Shown here one piece after another: positions 10,830 through 20,823 of a stretch of 64,000 nt of DNA (position 1 is its first letter; each line of letters starts with the position of its first letter). The translations under genes were made by a program, and so were the position numbers. Source of the stretch: Gari tellinella (taxonomy: Eukaryota > Mollusca > Bivalvia > Cardiida > Psammobiidae); the NCBI GenBank assembly GCA_922989275.2, contig OV277862.1, positions 41,255,786 through 41,319,785 of the forward strand, written 5' to 3'. The notes beneath the pieces were generated by a model. It ran no database searches. It was not told the DNA's origin and worked only from the letters and a program-made list of their open reading frames with translations.

Positions 10830-11038
10830 ACTAACTCTTTAAACACCATGGACCTGTTTAAAATATACTCATTATATGAGCAAACAGTGTAGGAGCCCTC
10901 TGATTTAGGCCTACCCTGTTTGCTAATTTATACCAGTATTTATTTAATTACCCTAGACTGGTAAATGTTTTGGTAACTAAAATCATCCACAGGGGAACAT
11001 AATAACCCACAAGAGTTACTTAGTGCTGCAAGAGTTAA
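10830..11038 (+). mobile_element. TTAA-A3 MITE with reduced hairpin
   Basis: Shares CACCATGGACCTGTTTAAAAT and the tail GAGTTACTTAGTG..AGAGTTAA with the complete copy at 12180-12422. Most of the left hairpin arm is missing, leaving GCAAACAGTGTAGGAGCCC. Confidence 0.72.
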
Positions 11039-11302
11039 CACATTACAATGTTTCATCACACACACACAGGTGTGATATAAAGTAATTAGTCTTTTCTTTA
11101 TTCTTCATGGTTGAAGCTGGTTTGAATTTGCAAATGAAACCTAGCTAGCATTAATAGCTCTTGAAATAACATAGCCTAATAACCTAATTACAACTTGCCA
11201 GGAAATATGTGACTTATTACTATTAAAAGTCAAAGAGATGCCTCTATATGTCTAAATAAAGAGCCAATAGAAAACCATTTCAACATCTTTACAGCTTGTT
11301 CC

Positions 11303-11552
11303 TTAACCCTTTACCTCATAGCCTGTTTCTAGTTTTGAAGACAGGTGACCACTTAAAGCAGGTTGAAAGTAAAGCAGAATGTGCCTTAGGGCACATTCTG
11401 CTTTACTTTCAGCCTGCTTTAAGCTACCTCCTGCTAGAATATAGGAGATATTTCTTATGAAGCATATTCATGACTATAAATTGAAGCTATATTTGTCTTT
11501 TGAGGAATAAATTAAAGGCGTAAAAAGGCGTATTTATGTGGTAATGGGTTAA
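11303..11552 (-). mobile_element. TTAA-B- MITE, complete
   Basis: From TTAACCCTTTACCTCATAGC to GTGGTAATGGGTTAA. The hairpin TTAAAGCAGGTTGAAAG..GTGCCTTAGGGCAC..CTTTCAGCCTGCTTTAA is paired except for the constant C/T difference that marks orientation. Confidence 0.85.
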
Positions 11553-11806
11553 AGGTGCTTTCTGGTTTACTTTAACCTGCTAGACTAGGTAGCCAACTCG
11601 ATTATGTTCGCCAACTGAAGGCACAGCTGCCATGTGTTCATTAGAGCAAATTCCACAGAACCTCTGGGCTCAGGACGACCAAAGGAGGAGTGATCAGGAA
11701 AGAGACAAAAGCATGCAATGTTGAAAGCAACTTTATCTGTGGGTTGGTTTGTGGCCAGAGGTTCTGTAGAGTTCATGCTAATGAATGCAGGGCTGGTTTT
11801 ACCCAC

Positions 11807-12010
11807 CTGTTCCCCTGAGAGTCTTTGTCTCTGAGCATGTTCTAGTTCTGCCTTTAGACGACTAACAATGTCATCTTTCTTCTTTAATTGTTCTCGTAGT
11901 TCCCTCATATCGAGTGAGGAATCATCAGATGACCGCAGTGGTGATATATGTTCATGCATGGATCCAAACACCTGCTCTACCGTTAGTTCTCGAAATCTCA
12001 CATTGTCAAC
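11807..12010 (-). CDS. Coiled-coil gene, exon 4
   Basis: 204 bp, phase 0 at both ends, 68 residues (183-250). It starts VDNVRFRELTVEQVFGSMHE, has a polar linker LRSSDDSSLD, then a strong coil with MRELREQLKKKDDIVSRLKA and ELEHAQRQR. The acceptor is TGTATTTCAG and the donor CAG|GTGGGT. The open frame runs on past the donor on both sides, but those extensions are intron. The pre-coil part with VEQVFG may be the most family-specific stretch. Confidence 0.84.
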
Positions 12011-12179
12011 CTGAAATACAACATTTACATTGTACTCTTCTATGAATAACATAAGGTCTAAACTACATTGAAATGAGAGGACATGTCTACTTAACACTTG
12101 ATGGTGGGACAGACAAACAACCCAACATACATACACTCACATACATACAGACAAAAACTAACATACACATGATAGTTGA

Positions 12180-12422
12180 TTAACTCATTCAACACCATGG
12201 ACCTGTTTAAAATACACACAATAGATCTGCTAACAGTGTAGACCCAGATCAGAGGGCTCCTTTAGGAGCCCTCTGATGAGGGTCTACACTGTTTGCTAAT
12301 TTAAAGCAGTATTTATTAAAGTGCCAAGAATCCCAAGTAGACCGGTTCATGGTTTGGTTTCCAAAAGCATCCACAAGGAAACCTATTAACCCGTAAGAGT
12401 AACTTAGCGTTGAAAGAGTTAA
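12180..12422 (+). mobile_element. TTAA-A3 MITE, complete
   Basis: From TTAACTCATTCAACACC to TTGAAAGAGTTAA. The central hairpin is AACAGTGTAGACCCAGATCA and its partner, with loop GGCTCCTTTAGGAGCC. TTAA at both edges. Confidence 0.82.
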
Positions 12423-12639
12423 TGATTAATGATTAAATGACTTAATCATGTATTTGTTTCCAGATCTTTGAGAACATGATACATATGATTCTATACAAAC
12501 AATTACTGCGGCATATACTGTCATATATGTATGTGCACATGAAGAATAGCATACACATATATACCATCATTAAAGAATGCCCTTCCCTGACGTAAAATTT
12601 TTATACAGACAGTAGGATGAAAGTAAAGCAGAAAGCTCC

Positions 12640-12870
12640 TACCCCATAACACTTATGATACCCATTTTCTGGTTATGAGGACAGGTGACCACTTAAAGTA
12701 GGTTGAAAGTAAAGCAGAATGTACCTATTCGGCTTTACGTTCAGCCTGCTATAATTTATAATCTGCTAGGATATAGAAACTTTATCTTCTGAAACACATT
12801 CATCACTGTATAAAATGGGACTATCAACTTAATGTCATAAAAGGGTGTATTTATGGGGTAATGGGTTAAG
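12640..12870 (-). mobile_element. TTAA-B- MITE, worn hairpin
   Basis: Contains ACCACTTAAAGTAGGTTGAAAG, ATCTGCTAGGATATAGAAAC and the tail TTTATGGGGTAATGGGTTAA. The arms around the loop are shortened and mispaired. Confidence 0.7.
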
Positions 12871-12910
12871 CCACCTGCAAATATAGGCAATTAGCATTTT
12901 TGGATAGTAG

Positions 12911-13108
12911 TACAGTCGAACTTCGATATCTCGAACTTGCTTAACTCAAACTATCCGATAGTTCGACACAAGAACTGCATTATTTAATGCTCAGTTAGGT
13001 AAAACATACCCATATTTCAAAGTTAAAACGTGGCTAAGCCACGTTTTAACTTTGAAATACGGGTATATTTCGATTTAACCGAGTTCGAGATATCGAAGTT
13101 CGACTGTA
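12911..13108. mobile_element. pogo/mariner-like MITE with long palindrome
   Basis: Ends CAGTCGAACTTCGATATCTC and GAGATATCGAAGTTCGACTG are perfect inverted repeats of about 24 bases flanked by TA. The centre is a palindrome (about 13005-13068) with arms TTTCAAAGTTAAAACGTGGC. It ends 45 bases from exon 3, so it lies in the intron beside the donor. Internal fragments recur near 61895 and 62171-62240. Confidence 0.85.
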
Positions 13109-13152
13109 TGTGGGAAAGAGTTAACTGTTACAATGTCAGCTGTTCTATTTAC

Positions 13153-13368
13153 CTCCCATCTGCCGGAGGTCCTAGCCTTGCTTATAACACCTATCAGCTG
13201 GTCCAGATCATGGTTCAGGTTGGCGTTCTCACTGCGAAGTCTCACGCTGTTCTCTTCCTGTCTGTCTGCCCGTACCTGTAGGTCCTCTACCATTGCCTCT
13301 GCCCTGGCCTTCTCTATGGTCAAGGCCCGTAACTCTCGCTCCAGGTCACGTGCCTTAGCCATGTACTC
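13153..13368 (-). CDS. Coiled-coil gene, exon 3
   Basis: 216 bp, phase 0 at both ends, 72 residues (111-182). It starts EYMAKARDLERELRALTIEK, continues ARAEAMVEDLQVRADRQEEN, and ends LIGVISKARTSGRWE. The acceptor is GATATTTTCAG and the donor GAG|GTAAAT. GC content is clearly higher than the surrounding intron. The first two thirds fit a long parallel coiled coil. The C-terminal SKARTSGRWE is less helical and may be a family signature. The upstream intron is about 36 kb. Confidence 0.85.
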
Positions 13369-13439
13369 CTGAAAATATCAGAAAAATACTGGTTAGAATT
13401 TGTACTCTTTTCTCATTTTATTGATATTCATATTTATAT

Positions 13440-13552
13440 TTAGACCAGTATTTATTAAACTACCCATAATTCTGAGTAGATTGGTAGTTAAAAAGATCCA
13501 CAAGGGAACCTAATAACCCACATGAGTTACATAGTGTTAAAATAGTTAAATG
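13440..13552 (+). mobile_element. TTAA-A3 fragment (right half)
   Basis: ACCAGTATTTATTAAACTAC, CCACAAGGGAACCTAATAAC and AATAGTTAA match the right half of 12180-12422. No hairpin is present. Confidence 0.65.
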
Positions 13553-13755
13553 CTATGAATACAATAATCTTAGTTCTACAAACTACTCTATTCTTATCAG
13601 ATTATGGCTAGCTGGAGTAGGTCTATACATAAAATCGTGTTTGACATTCGAATATATAATCTGGTTTACCCTACTGTGCTATGAAGAGCTGACTGTATAA
13701 ACTTGGCCCTTGAAACAGGGAACAAGTTGGTAGCAATTTATAAACAGTAAAGTCC

Positions 13756-14475
13756 TTAACCGATTACCCCATAAATATGCCTTTTTATACCTTTGATTTA
13801 TTCCTCCACTCAAGAAAGTAGTTCCAATTTATTTAAGGAATAATTCGAATATTTATTGTATTCATGAATGTATGAAAAAAACCTGGTCACACTATATGAA
13901 ACCGCAAAGCGGTTTCATACAAAAGTGTGACCAGGTTTTTTTCCATACCTCCATGAATACAATAAATATTCTGAATTATTCCTTATAATTTAATATCACT
14001 TCTGAATTGAAGAAAATAGTTTAATAGAGAATCTGACGCGAATGTTCAGTTTTAACGCTTTTAAAACGTAGGTTAATGTAGTCCCTCCGCCATATATATT
14101 TTCCGCCAAAACGCGTTGTTGTTTTGTAGTGTCAATGACGTCATTTGGCGTCCTGCTTCATGCAGCGCTTGTGGAGAGCAGTTGGACTAAAAGAAAGTAG
14201 TCCTGACAGGGCGTGGCCTGAATTTTATTTTTTTCATGGAGTTATGAAACAAAAATTACAGCCAATCACAGCTAACCAAATGTAATGAAAACAAACAAAA
14301 TTAAATTATACACTCATGAATAGGTACAAAAAGAAATGTTTTTGATATCCTATCCGATAGTAGCTTAAAGAAGACTGAAAGTAAAGTAGAATGCGTTTTA
14401 AGGCGCAATTTCTGCTTTACTTTCAACCTGCTTTAAGTGGTCAATACTAAAAACAGGCTATGGGGGTAATGGGTA
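13756..14475 (+). mobile_element. TTAA-B+ MITE interrupted by a palindromic insertion
   Basis: The left part starts TTAACCGATTACCCCATAAA. The right part resumes at about 14310 with CACTCATGAATAGG and has AGCTTAAAGAAGACTGAAAG..CAACCTGCTTTAAGTGG..GGGGGTAATGGG. About 475 bases lie between the halves, including a large palindrome and unassigned sequence with a CRE-like TGACGTCA near 14137. Confidence 0.7.
13834..13986. repeat. Long near-perfect palindrome
   Basis: Arms of about 70 bases pair around GAAACCGCAAAGCGGTTTC. Outer bases TAAGGAATAATTC and GAATTATTCCTTA match, and the inner AACCTGGTCACAC pairs with GTGTGACCAGGTT. A mobile hairpin is likely, inserted in the TTAA-B copy. Confidence 0.85.
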
Positions 14476-14517
14476 ACTTCTACCATTGTTTTACTATGAG
14501 CCCTAAGATTACACCCA

Positions 14518-14690
14518 AGGCTCTAGATAAGTGGGAGCAAAGATTTTCTTCACTATCCCAGCACAAAACCCTATAGGGTGACTATTCATTAGAATCAAGT
14601 AGTTATTATACCATAGGGTTTATGAAGACAGGGATTTTAGAATTGGAAATATTGCCCTTATAGGGAGCATTAACAACTTCTTTTATGCTA
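14518..14690. mobile_element. C-family hAT-like MITE, worn
   Basis: GGCTCTAGATAAGTGGG, AACCCTATAGGGTGACTATTC and ACCATAGGGTTTATG mark family C. The right terminus is degraded to CCTTATAGGGAGC. Confidence 0.62.
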
Positions 14691-14776
14691 CAAACAATGA
14701 CCAGATACCAGAAGTTCTATTATGATGATATAAAACAAGGCTTAACAATGTTTTCATGTTAAATTTCAGGAATCAG

Positions 14777-15010
14777 GTTAACCTTCACTCCATAGATACA
14801 TATTTTTTAGCCTTTAATTTATTCCTTCAATGAAGAAAAGTGTCTCGATCTTATACAGGTACTGGTATGAATATGCAGCATAAGAAAATGTTCTACCGGT
14901 ATATCCTAGCAGATGGCAACATAAAGCAGGCTGAAAGTAAGCAGAATGTATCTTAAGGTAGATTCTGCTTTTTAAGTCTGCTTTACTTTCAGACTGCTTT
15001 AAGTGGTGAA
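14777..15010 (+). mobile_element. TTAA-B+ MITE
   Basis: From TTAACCTTCACTCCATAG through AGCAGATGGCAACATAAAGC to CAGACTGCTTTAAGTGG. An extra TTTAAGTCTGCTTTACT-type segment doubles part of the right arm. The tail beyond the hairpin is missing. Confidence 0.7.
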
Positions 15011-15740
15011 GATCAACTTGTCAGGCATCTGGTTTAAGCCTGAAGAAAGTTCAGCAAATAGATCCGGATTTATTTAATACAATAATTTAATACATTGATG
15101 TTTTGTTTGTTCAACTTACCATTTGAGCTACAGGTACATGTATTTTTTTACTATTTCTAGACATGTTGTCAATCTATAAGGTTATTTCCTAGGTGCACGT
15201 TGTTGCAAAAAACAATATTCCACATTTAACACATATTTAGCATATAATACTCCATAGAAAATGCTCACAGAATGTCTAAAAATTATCCAGACTTCCCAAC
15301 CACACAGGCAAACTCCCTAAGTCTTGAACTAAACTATACTAACATCTATATACATGTTGGTATTCTACCACAAAAGGTCTAACTCAAAATTACAAATATG
15401 ATCCTTTAGTTTGATAATAAAACACATAATTACGGTGATCCCAACTAAACCCCTATGGACTTAAAATCCTAACATCTGCAGCAAGTAAACCAATACTTGT
15501 GATTGCAATTTATGCACACCCAAAAAAAGGACAAAATAAGAGAAAATCTAAAATTTTCAAGACGTTACAAATTCTGGCAGATTAATGGCTGGAAGTCTCA
15601 CGTTTCTGGATGTCACGGCGTGAGATGTATTGAAGACCAAGCAGCCATATCTATCAATTGGTCCCAGTAATCAATAATAAAACTTGTTTGAAGCCATCAC
15701 TAAAGGACATTGCATTGTGATCTTAAAAGACAAGTGAATG
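15011..15740. other. Intron, nothing recognised
   Basis: About 730 bases of AT-rich sequence with no long frame, hairpin or known terminal motif on either strand. Confidence 0.5.
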
Positions 15741-15812
15741 CTTAAAGCTGGGTAAAAGTAATACAGAAAGCTCCTGCAGGAGCTTTCTGTATTACTTTTG
15801 CCCTGCTTTAAG
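15741..15812. repeat. D-type hairpin
   Basis: TTAAAGCTGGGTAAAAGTAA..AGAAAGCTCCTGCAGGAGCTTTCT..TTTTGCCCTGCTTTAA. The arms are nearly perfect and are bounded by TTAA-type edges. No outer MITE ends were recognised. Confidence 0.75.
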
Positions 15813-16494
15813 CTACCATCAAACAAAATACAATATGTCTTCTATTAAGCAGTCGATAAATACAGGTTTGACTACGATTATCTGTTATGTTTTATGTTTG
15901 TATTACACGTTTTAAACCCCTTTTTGCTGAACTCAATACGAGCCTATTATTTATTGTTTGTGTTTGTCTGAGTCAATCATTCATTGCCTCAACTGAACAA
16001 ACACAAAACAATTGAAGACACAAGATAGGCGAGGAGTGTTTCCTATAATAGTATTGAGCAAAATTCATCTAGAGACAATATCTGAAGTTTGACAAATGAA
16101 TGCAGTGCACCTTGAGCAATATGTGTTCCTGGTAGAACAGAGAGAATTATGTTCTTGTTTGACATCAAGGGAAAATGTTATAGGCAAACAATCAAAGCTC
16201 ATTTTCAATGTTTAAGACAGGTGATTGCTTAAAGTAGCTTAAGGAGCTTTGCTTAACATTCAGTCTGCTTTGGCATCCATCTGTAACATTAATTTTGCAT
16301 CCACCAGGAATATTTCGCTCTAGCTTGTAAACATGACATGGTTACATGAAGCTGTAATACTTTGTCTATGAGGAATAGGTAAAACAAATATGTAAAATTT
16401 CAGCTAGATCCACATGTTTACCAATGCTGCTGTTGAAGTGACAAACAAGCAACATTTAATTGGGGTTTTAATTATTTGTCACAGCAACGAAATG
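15813..16494. other. Intron, one hairpin relic
   Basis: About 16215-16275 is a collapsed D/B-type hairpin (CTTAAGGAGCTTTGCTTAAC). Nothing else recognised in about 680 bases. Confidence 0.45.
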
Positions 16495-16687
16495 CAGGGC
16501 TCTAGATAAGGGGAGTATTTCAAAAATTAAAACCATTATTTTTGCATTAAACCCTATAGTGTCACAACTCATTAGAATCGTCTCGAAGAGACGATTCTAA
16601 TGAGTAATGACACCATAGGATTTGGTGTTTAAATGAGTGAGAAAATGTTGGATTTGTTCAGTTTACTCTCTCTTATCTGGAGTCCTG
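16495..16687. mobile_element. C-family hAT-like MITE, complete
   Basis: CAGGGCTCTAGATAAGGGGA at the left and TCTCTTATCTGGAGTCCTG at the right. The central hairpin pairs CATTAGAATCGTCTC with GAGACGATTCTAATG. Confidence 0.82.
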
Positions 16688-17270
16688 AAAAAAAGGTAAT
16701 TTTCATAATGATTAGTCCATTTGATGATGCTTTCAAGACCCTTACAATCCAATCAGACTTACATCACTATAATGCCTGTTGTATGTGGATCCTCCATACA
16801 TGCTTACAGACTTAGGAATATACTTTACTTGGCCTGGATATCAACACCAATAACCGGAAATATCCATTACACCATTCCTAATATCTCCTATTTATATTCT
16901 GTTATTAGGATAACAATTTCTTCAATAGTTATTCACGGCAAGCGACAAACATGGCGCCCAAATCCTGTATCTAGCAACCCTCAACAAGCACATTGATGGG
17001 GGTGCCAGAATTTGATTACCTTGCTAAACACTTGAGAACCATAGAAGTTTTATCATTATATACACACACCCCAGTTGATAGGACCTCAGTCACTTTAAGG
17101 CCGGTGTGGATGAAAAGTATATAAAGTTTGCATAGGTCAACACTGTAGTGCCATAAAATGTGTTGAAGCACTCTCAGAGATATCAAGTTATAATCATTGC
17201 TGATATGAGTGGAACATTTTATGAATTAGCTGTGGACAATACATTACTATAGCAAAACACTGTCCATTTG
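16688..17270. other. Intron, nothing recognised
   Basis: Two short overlapping open frames on the plus strand show no recognisable domain and partly overlap the end of the adjacent MITE. I see no exon or repeat here. Confidence 0.45.
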
Positions 17271-17523
17271 GCTCTTTACCACATAGCCTGTTTCTGGTTC
17301 TGAAGATTGGTGGCCACTTAATAAAGCAGGTTGAAAGTATAGCAGAATGCCCCTTAAGGCGCATTCTGCTTAACTTTCAGCCTGCTCTAAGCTATAATCT
17401 GCTAGAATATAGAAAGTATTTCTTTTGATACATATAATTCATAAATGTATAATAGTGGACCTGTTTTCTTCAGTGAAGGAATAAATTAAAGGTGTAAAAA
17501 GGCTTATTTACATTTTGGGTTAA
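17271..17523 (-). mobile_element. TTAA-B- MITE
   Basis: GGCTCTTTACCACATAGCC to TTTTGGGTTAA. Hairpin AAAGCAGGTTGAAAG..GCCCCTTAAGGCGC..CAGCCTGCTCTAAGC. The left TTAA has been lost. Confidence 0.75.
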
Positions 17524-18140
17524 ATGTACTTTTTCACCTCAATCATTTGCCTCTTAGCCCTTTCTTGTTACCTATGGCGCATATGTTCAAGAAAAGGTTA
17601 AAGGGCCATTCTTTATAGAATGATTGCAGAGTATAGGGTAGACTGGGTTAGTGACATCTCCTAATAATACATTTTAGCTATATTAGGCAACCTGAACTTT
17701 AACCTCAAAGCTTCTGGGTTTTATGAATGTGCCAAAATAAACACAACCCCAATTCAACAAAATCTCTTCAAAATGACATAGCATTCAAAATTCAATCAAA
17801 ATGTTTGTAAGACATGACAAGGTCGAACATACTATAGAAAATATTTGCAGCATTCATAATGGGGTTTTGTTATCAACCAATCAAACGTCCTTAGAAAACT
17901 GACTAGGCATGTAAACACTTGTTTGTACATTCGTGACACAAACTTGTGCCGTTCATAATCTGATCAATGTTAACGATAAAACTGTGTATGCCAGAACAGT
18001 GTTAAAACCAATCACTAAAGACAATGTCGCTGAAACAAAAACTGGGTTCACCTTAAGCACAGGTAACTTAAGAAAGTTTTCAGATAAAATCTAAAACGGT
18101 CACCAGCATACTACATAGCTTCTGTACAGTAAAACTTATG
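17524..18140. other. Intron, nothing recognised
   Basis: About 600 bases without a supported gene or repeat. Confidence 0.5.
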
Positions 18141-18391
18141 TTAACTCTTTCCTCCCTGAAACTTTAAATAGACAATTCCAGTTTCCATTTTTGTCTAGTC
18201 CATTTCTGACGTTTAAGGGTTGTTTTTGTCAATGTTTGGCATTATGACAAACAGTGAAGACCCTGATCAGAGGGCTCCTTTTGGAGCCCTCTGATCTGGA
18301 TCTTCACTGTTTGCACAGGACAAGTGTACTATGCACATGTACACTGTTTGAAGAGGACGCCTATATGCGGGACTAGGGTTCAAAGGGTTAA
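18141..18391 (+). mobile_element. TTAA-A1 MITE, complete
   Basis: TTAACTCTTTCCTCCCTG to CAAAGGGTTAA. The hairpin AAACAGTGAAGACCCTGATC..GGCTCCTTTTGGAGCC..TCTTCACTGTTTGC is nearly perfect. It is very close in sequence to 1028-1278 and, inverted, to 19737-19987. Confidence 0.85.
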
Positions 18392-18441
18392 GTGACCACC
18401 CTTTGAAGAAGCACTGATGTGTCAAAGACAGGTGAATTAAT

Positions 18442-18517
18442 GCTTAATGCAGGACAAAAATAAAGCAGAAAGCTCCTATAGGAGCTTTCTGCTTTATTTC
18501 TGTTCTGCATTAAGCTG
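18442..18517. repeat. D-type hairpin
   Basis: TTAATGCAGGACAAAAATAA..AAAGCTCCTATAGGAGCTTT..TTCTGTTCTGCATTAA, with matching arms and TTAA at both edges. Confidence 0.75.
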
Positions 18518-18629
18518 CCACATTTATTCAAGACTGTTAATTACTTTTGCAATCAGCCACTTAGTACAACTTAGTATTACGATGATTCATCAATACAAAA
18601 TATGACATAGAGGATAACTGTTTTTTTCT

Positions 18630-19140
18630 GTGTAAGATCGAAATTTAATCCATTGAGTGAACATCAGACGTTATATTTTCACGAGTGGCGAAGCCACGAG
18701 TGAAAATATAACAGTCTGATGTTCACGAAATGGATTAAATTCGATCTTACACTGAAAAAACACAGTTATTCTATTTATTTATGCTTTTAAGCCACTTTTT
18801 AAACGAAATTGTTTAAAAAATGGAAGCGAACGTACATTATTTATCCCGTGTTGAGCCCCACGTTTTATGTCGAACACATGTGCGTGACAGTTGGCGGTAT
18901 AATGACGTCATCCGAATGACTTCGTTGCTCCCGAGTTTGGATTCGTGCTCTTCCGGTGAGTAGTTCGCGACAAATCGGACTGCCGGAATTTAACGATAAG
19001 ACACGATTGACTACGAGTCGTGGGGAGCCCTACGGGGAAAATTCATAATAAAAGCGATTGGTGATAATCCACTGCAGTGGATTACCAAGTGATCATCCAC
19101 TGCTATATCGTGGTAATCCACCGAAAAGCATAAATAAATT
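18630..19140. mobile_element. Palindromic DNA element, about 0.5 kb
   Basis: 18630-18752 is a long palindrome (GTGTAAGATCG..CGATCTTACAC) centred on GAGTGGCGAAGCCACGAGTG. A second inverted pair, TTTATTTATGCTTTT (about 18775) and AAAAGCATAAATAAA (about 19123), brackets a GC-richer middle with a CRE-like TGACGTCA near 18903. The outer limits are inferred and no transposase was seen. Confidence 0.65.
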
Positions 19141-19282
19141 GAGAACTTCTATTGTAGGTACCCCCAGTACCCCTTGGTTTGTATTTTGGGCTGGAGTCCT
19201 CTATTTGCAACATAAATTATCTTGTATCTTGTTTGGAACACAGCAAACAATGAAAAACAATGGTGCTAAAGATAGGTGACAG

Positions 19283-19358
19283 CTTAAACTAGGAGGAAAG
19301 TAAAGCAGAAATCTTCTAAAAGATATCTGCTTTACTTTTATGGGGCTTTAAGTTGTCA
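19283..19358. repeat. D-type hairpin, worn
   Basis: AGGAAAGTAAAGCAGAAATC pairs with ATATCTGCTTTACTTTTATG. The loop TTCTAAAAGA is diverged. Confidence 0.65.
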
Positions 19359-19736
19359 CCAGTATTTAACAATGAATTGTATTAAGTGGTCCTGATAAAC
19401 AGCAAGGCTATATAGAGCAATAAATTTAGAAACATATTATCAATAAATCAAAAACTAGAAACATTGTAAAGTGACATCGATATAGACTAAAACATTGTAA
19501 AGTGACATTGATATAGACTGTCAAGTTGATAATTGTGGTCAGTAAATCAGTTATCTTAAATATGGCACGTTAAATCCAACAGCTTGATTGTGAAACAATC
19601 CTGACATATTGTACAGAAATCAGGTATCAATTCAATCAGCTGATCAGATGAAATCAGCCAACTAACTAAATATGGGATATCAGGTCTTTGTTAATTTCTA
19701 CAGAGACTGAGCTAATACCATGCAAATATATATATG
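19359..19736. other. Intron with a short tandem repeat
   Basis: About 19455-19520 holds two direct copies of a roughly 31 bp unit containing ACATTGTAAAGTGACAT. Otherwise nothing recognised. Confidence 0.55.
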
Positions 19737-19987
19737 TTAACTCTTTGAACCCTAGTCCCGCATATAGGCGTGCTTTTCAAACAGTGTACATATGAAGAGT
19801 ACACTTGTCCTATGCAAACAGTGAAGACCCTGATCAGAGGGCTCCGAAAGGAGCCCTCTGATCAGGGTCTTCACTGGTTGTCACAATGCCAAACATTGAC
19901 AAAAACAACCCTTAAAAGTCAGAAATGGACTAGACTAAAATGGCAACTGGAATTGTCCATTTAAAGTTTCAGGGAGGAAAGAGTTAA
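19737..19987 (-). mobile_element. TTAA-A1 MITE, inverted
   Basis: TTAACTCTTTGAACCCTAG to AGGGAGGAAAGAGTTAA. Hairpin CAGTGAAGACCCTGATCAG with loop GGCTCCGAAAGGAGCC. Reverse orientation to 18141-18391. Confidence 0.85.
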
Positions 19988-20078
19988 TCATTTGCAAACA
20001 GTTAAGACTTTGATCAGAGAGCCAAGTGTTTTATAGCCAGATATTTCTGTGTCTATAATGGATTTCATCAAGATTAGG

Positions 20079-20324
20079 TTAACCCTTTCTGCCATAGAAG
20101 TGACTTTTAAGCGAATATGATTTATTCTTCCGCTTAAGAAAATAGTTCCAATTTAATCATTTATGAATATATATTATAGGAAATATTTTCTATATTCTAG
20201 CACATGATAGCTTAAAGCAGGCTGAAAGAAAAGCAGAATGCGCCTTAAGGCGCATTCTGCTTTTCTTTCAACCTACTTTAAGTAGTCACCTATCTACAAT
20301 TCTAGAAATAGGCTATCAGGTTAA
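20079..20324 (+). mobile_element. TTAA-B2+ MITE, complete
   Basis: TTAACCCTTTCTGCCATAG to TATCAGGTTAA. Hairpin AAAGCAGGCTGAAAGAAAAG..GCGCCTTAAGGCGC..CTTTTCTTTCAACC. The A-for-T change in GAAAGAAAAG is matched in the opposite arm (CTTTTCTTTC). Confidence 0.83.
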
Positions 20325-20637
20325 GAGACAACATGTAGCAATTTGGTTTTACATGTCTTTGTGAAATTTATAGACCATTATCAGATGCCAAGTTAATTAA
20401 TTTACATGCAGTCCAGTTTTAGCGCAAGAAAGTGTAACTAAGTAATAATGCACAAGAATATTCTATAATAGGGTCATTGTGTTTGGGTTTTTTATTAAAC
20501 ACATTGCTAGTCAAAACGCCCCCATCCCTTCTTGTCAAATATTCTATTGTGACATGGTAACAGTCAAAGCTGTGTTAAACGGCCTCTAAAAAGTTGGTCA
20601 ACTGTCAGTGTTACAGAACAGTTATATAATTATATCA
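20325..20637. other. Intron, nothing recognised
   Basis: About 310 bases with no supported feature. Confidence 0.5.
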
Positions 20638-20823
20638 CAGGGCTCCAGATAAGGGGAGTTTGATAAACTCTAAAATCTTTATTTATGCATTAAACCCTAT
20701 GGTGTCACTACTCATTAGAATCGTCTCTTTCAGAGACGATTCTAATGAGTAGTAACACCATAGGACTTTGTGCCTACATAAGTGAGAAAATGTTTGATTT
20801 GTTCAGTTTTATCTGGAGCCCTG
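20638..20823. mobile_element. C-family hAT-like MITE, complete
   Basis: CAGGGCTCCAGATAAGGGGA to TTATCTGGAGCCCTG. The inner hairpin pairs CTACTCATTAGAATCGTCTC with its exact complement around TTTCA. Confidence 0.85.

Noticed and set aside
11585..12136. A 183-codon minus-strand open frame
   Set aside because: Only 11807-12010 is flanked by proper splice sites and has coiled-coil composition. The two ends are intron read-through with repeat-like and low-information sequence.
14130..14145. CRE-like TGACGTCA sites (near 14137, 18903 and 29687) as a regulatory network
   Set aside because: Two lie inside or beside repetitive palindromic insertions and none is near a supported promoter.
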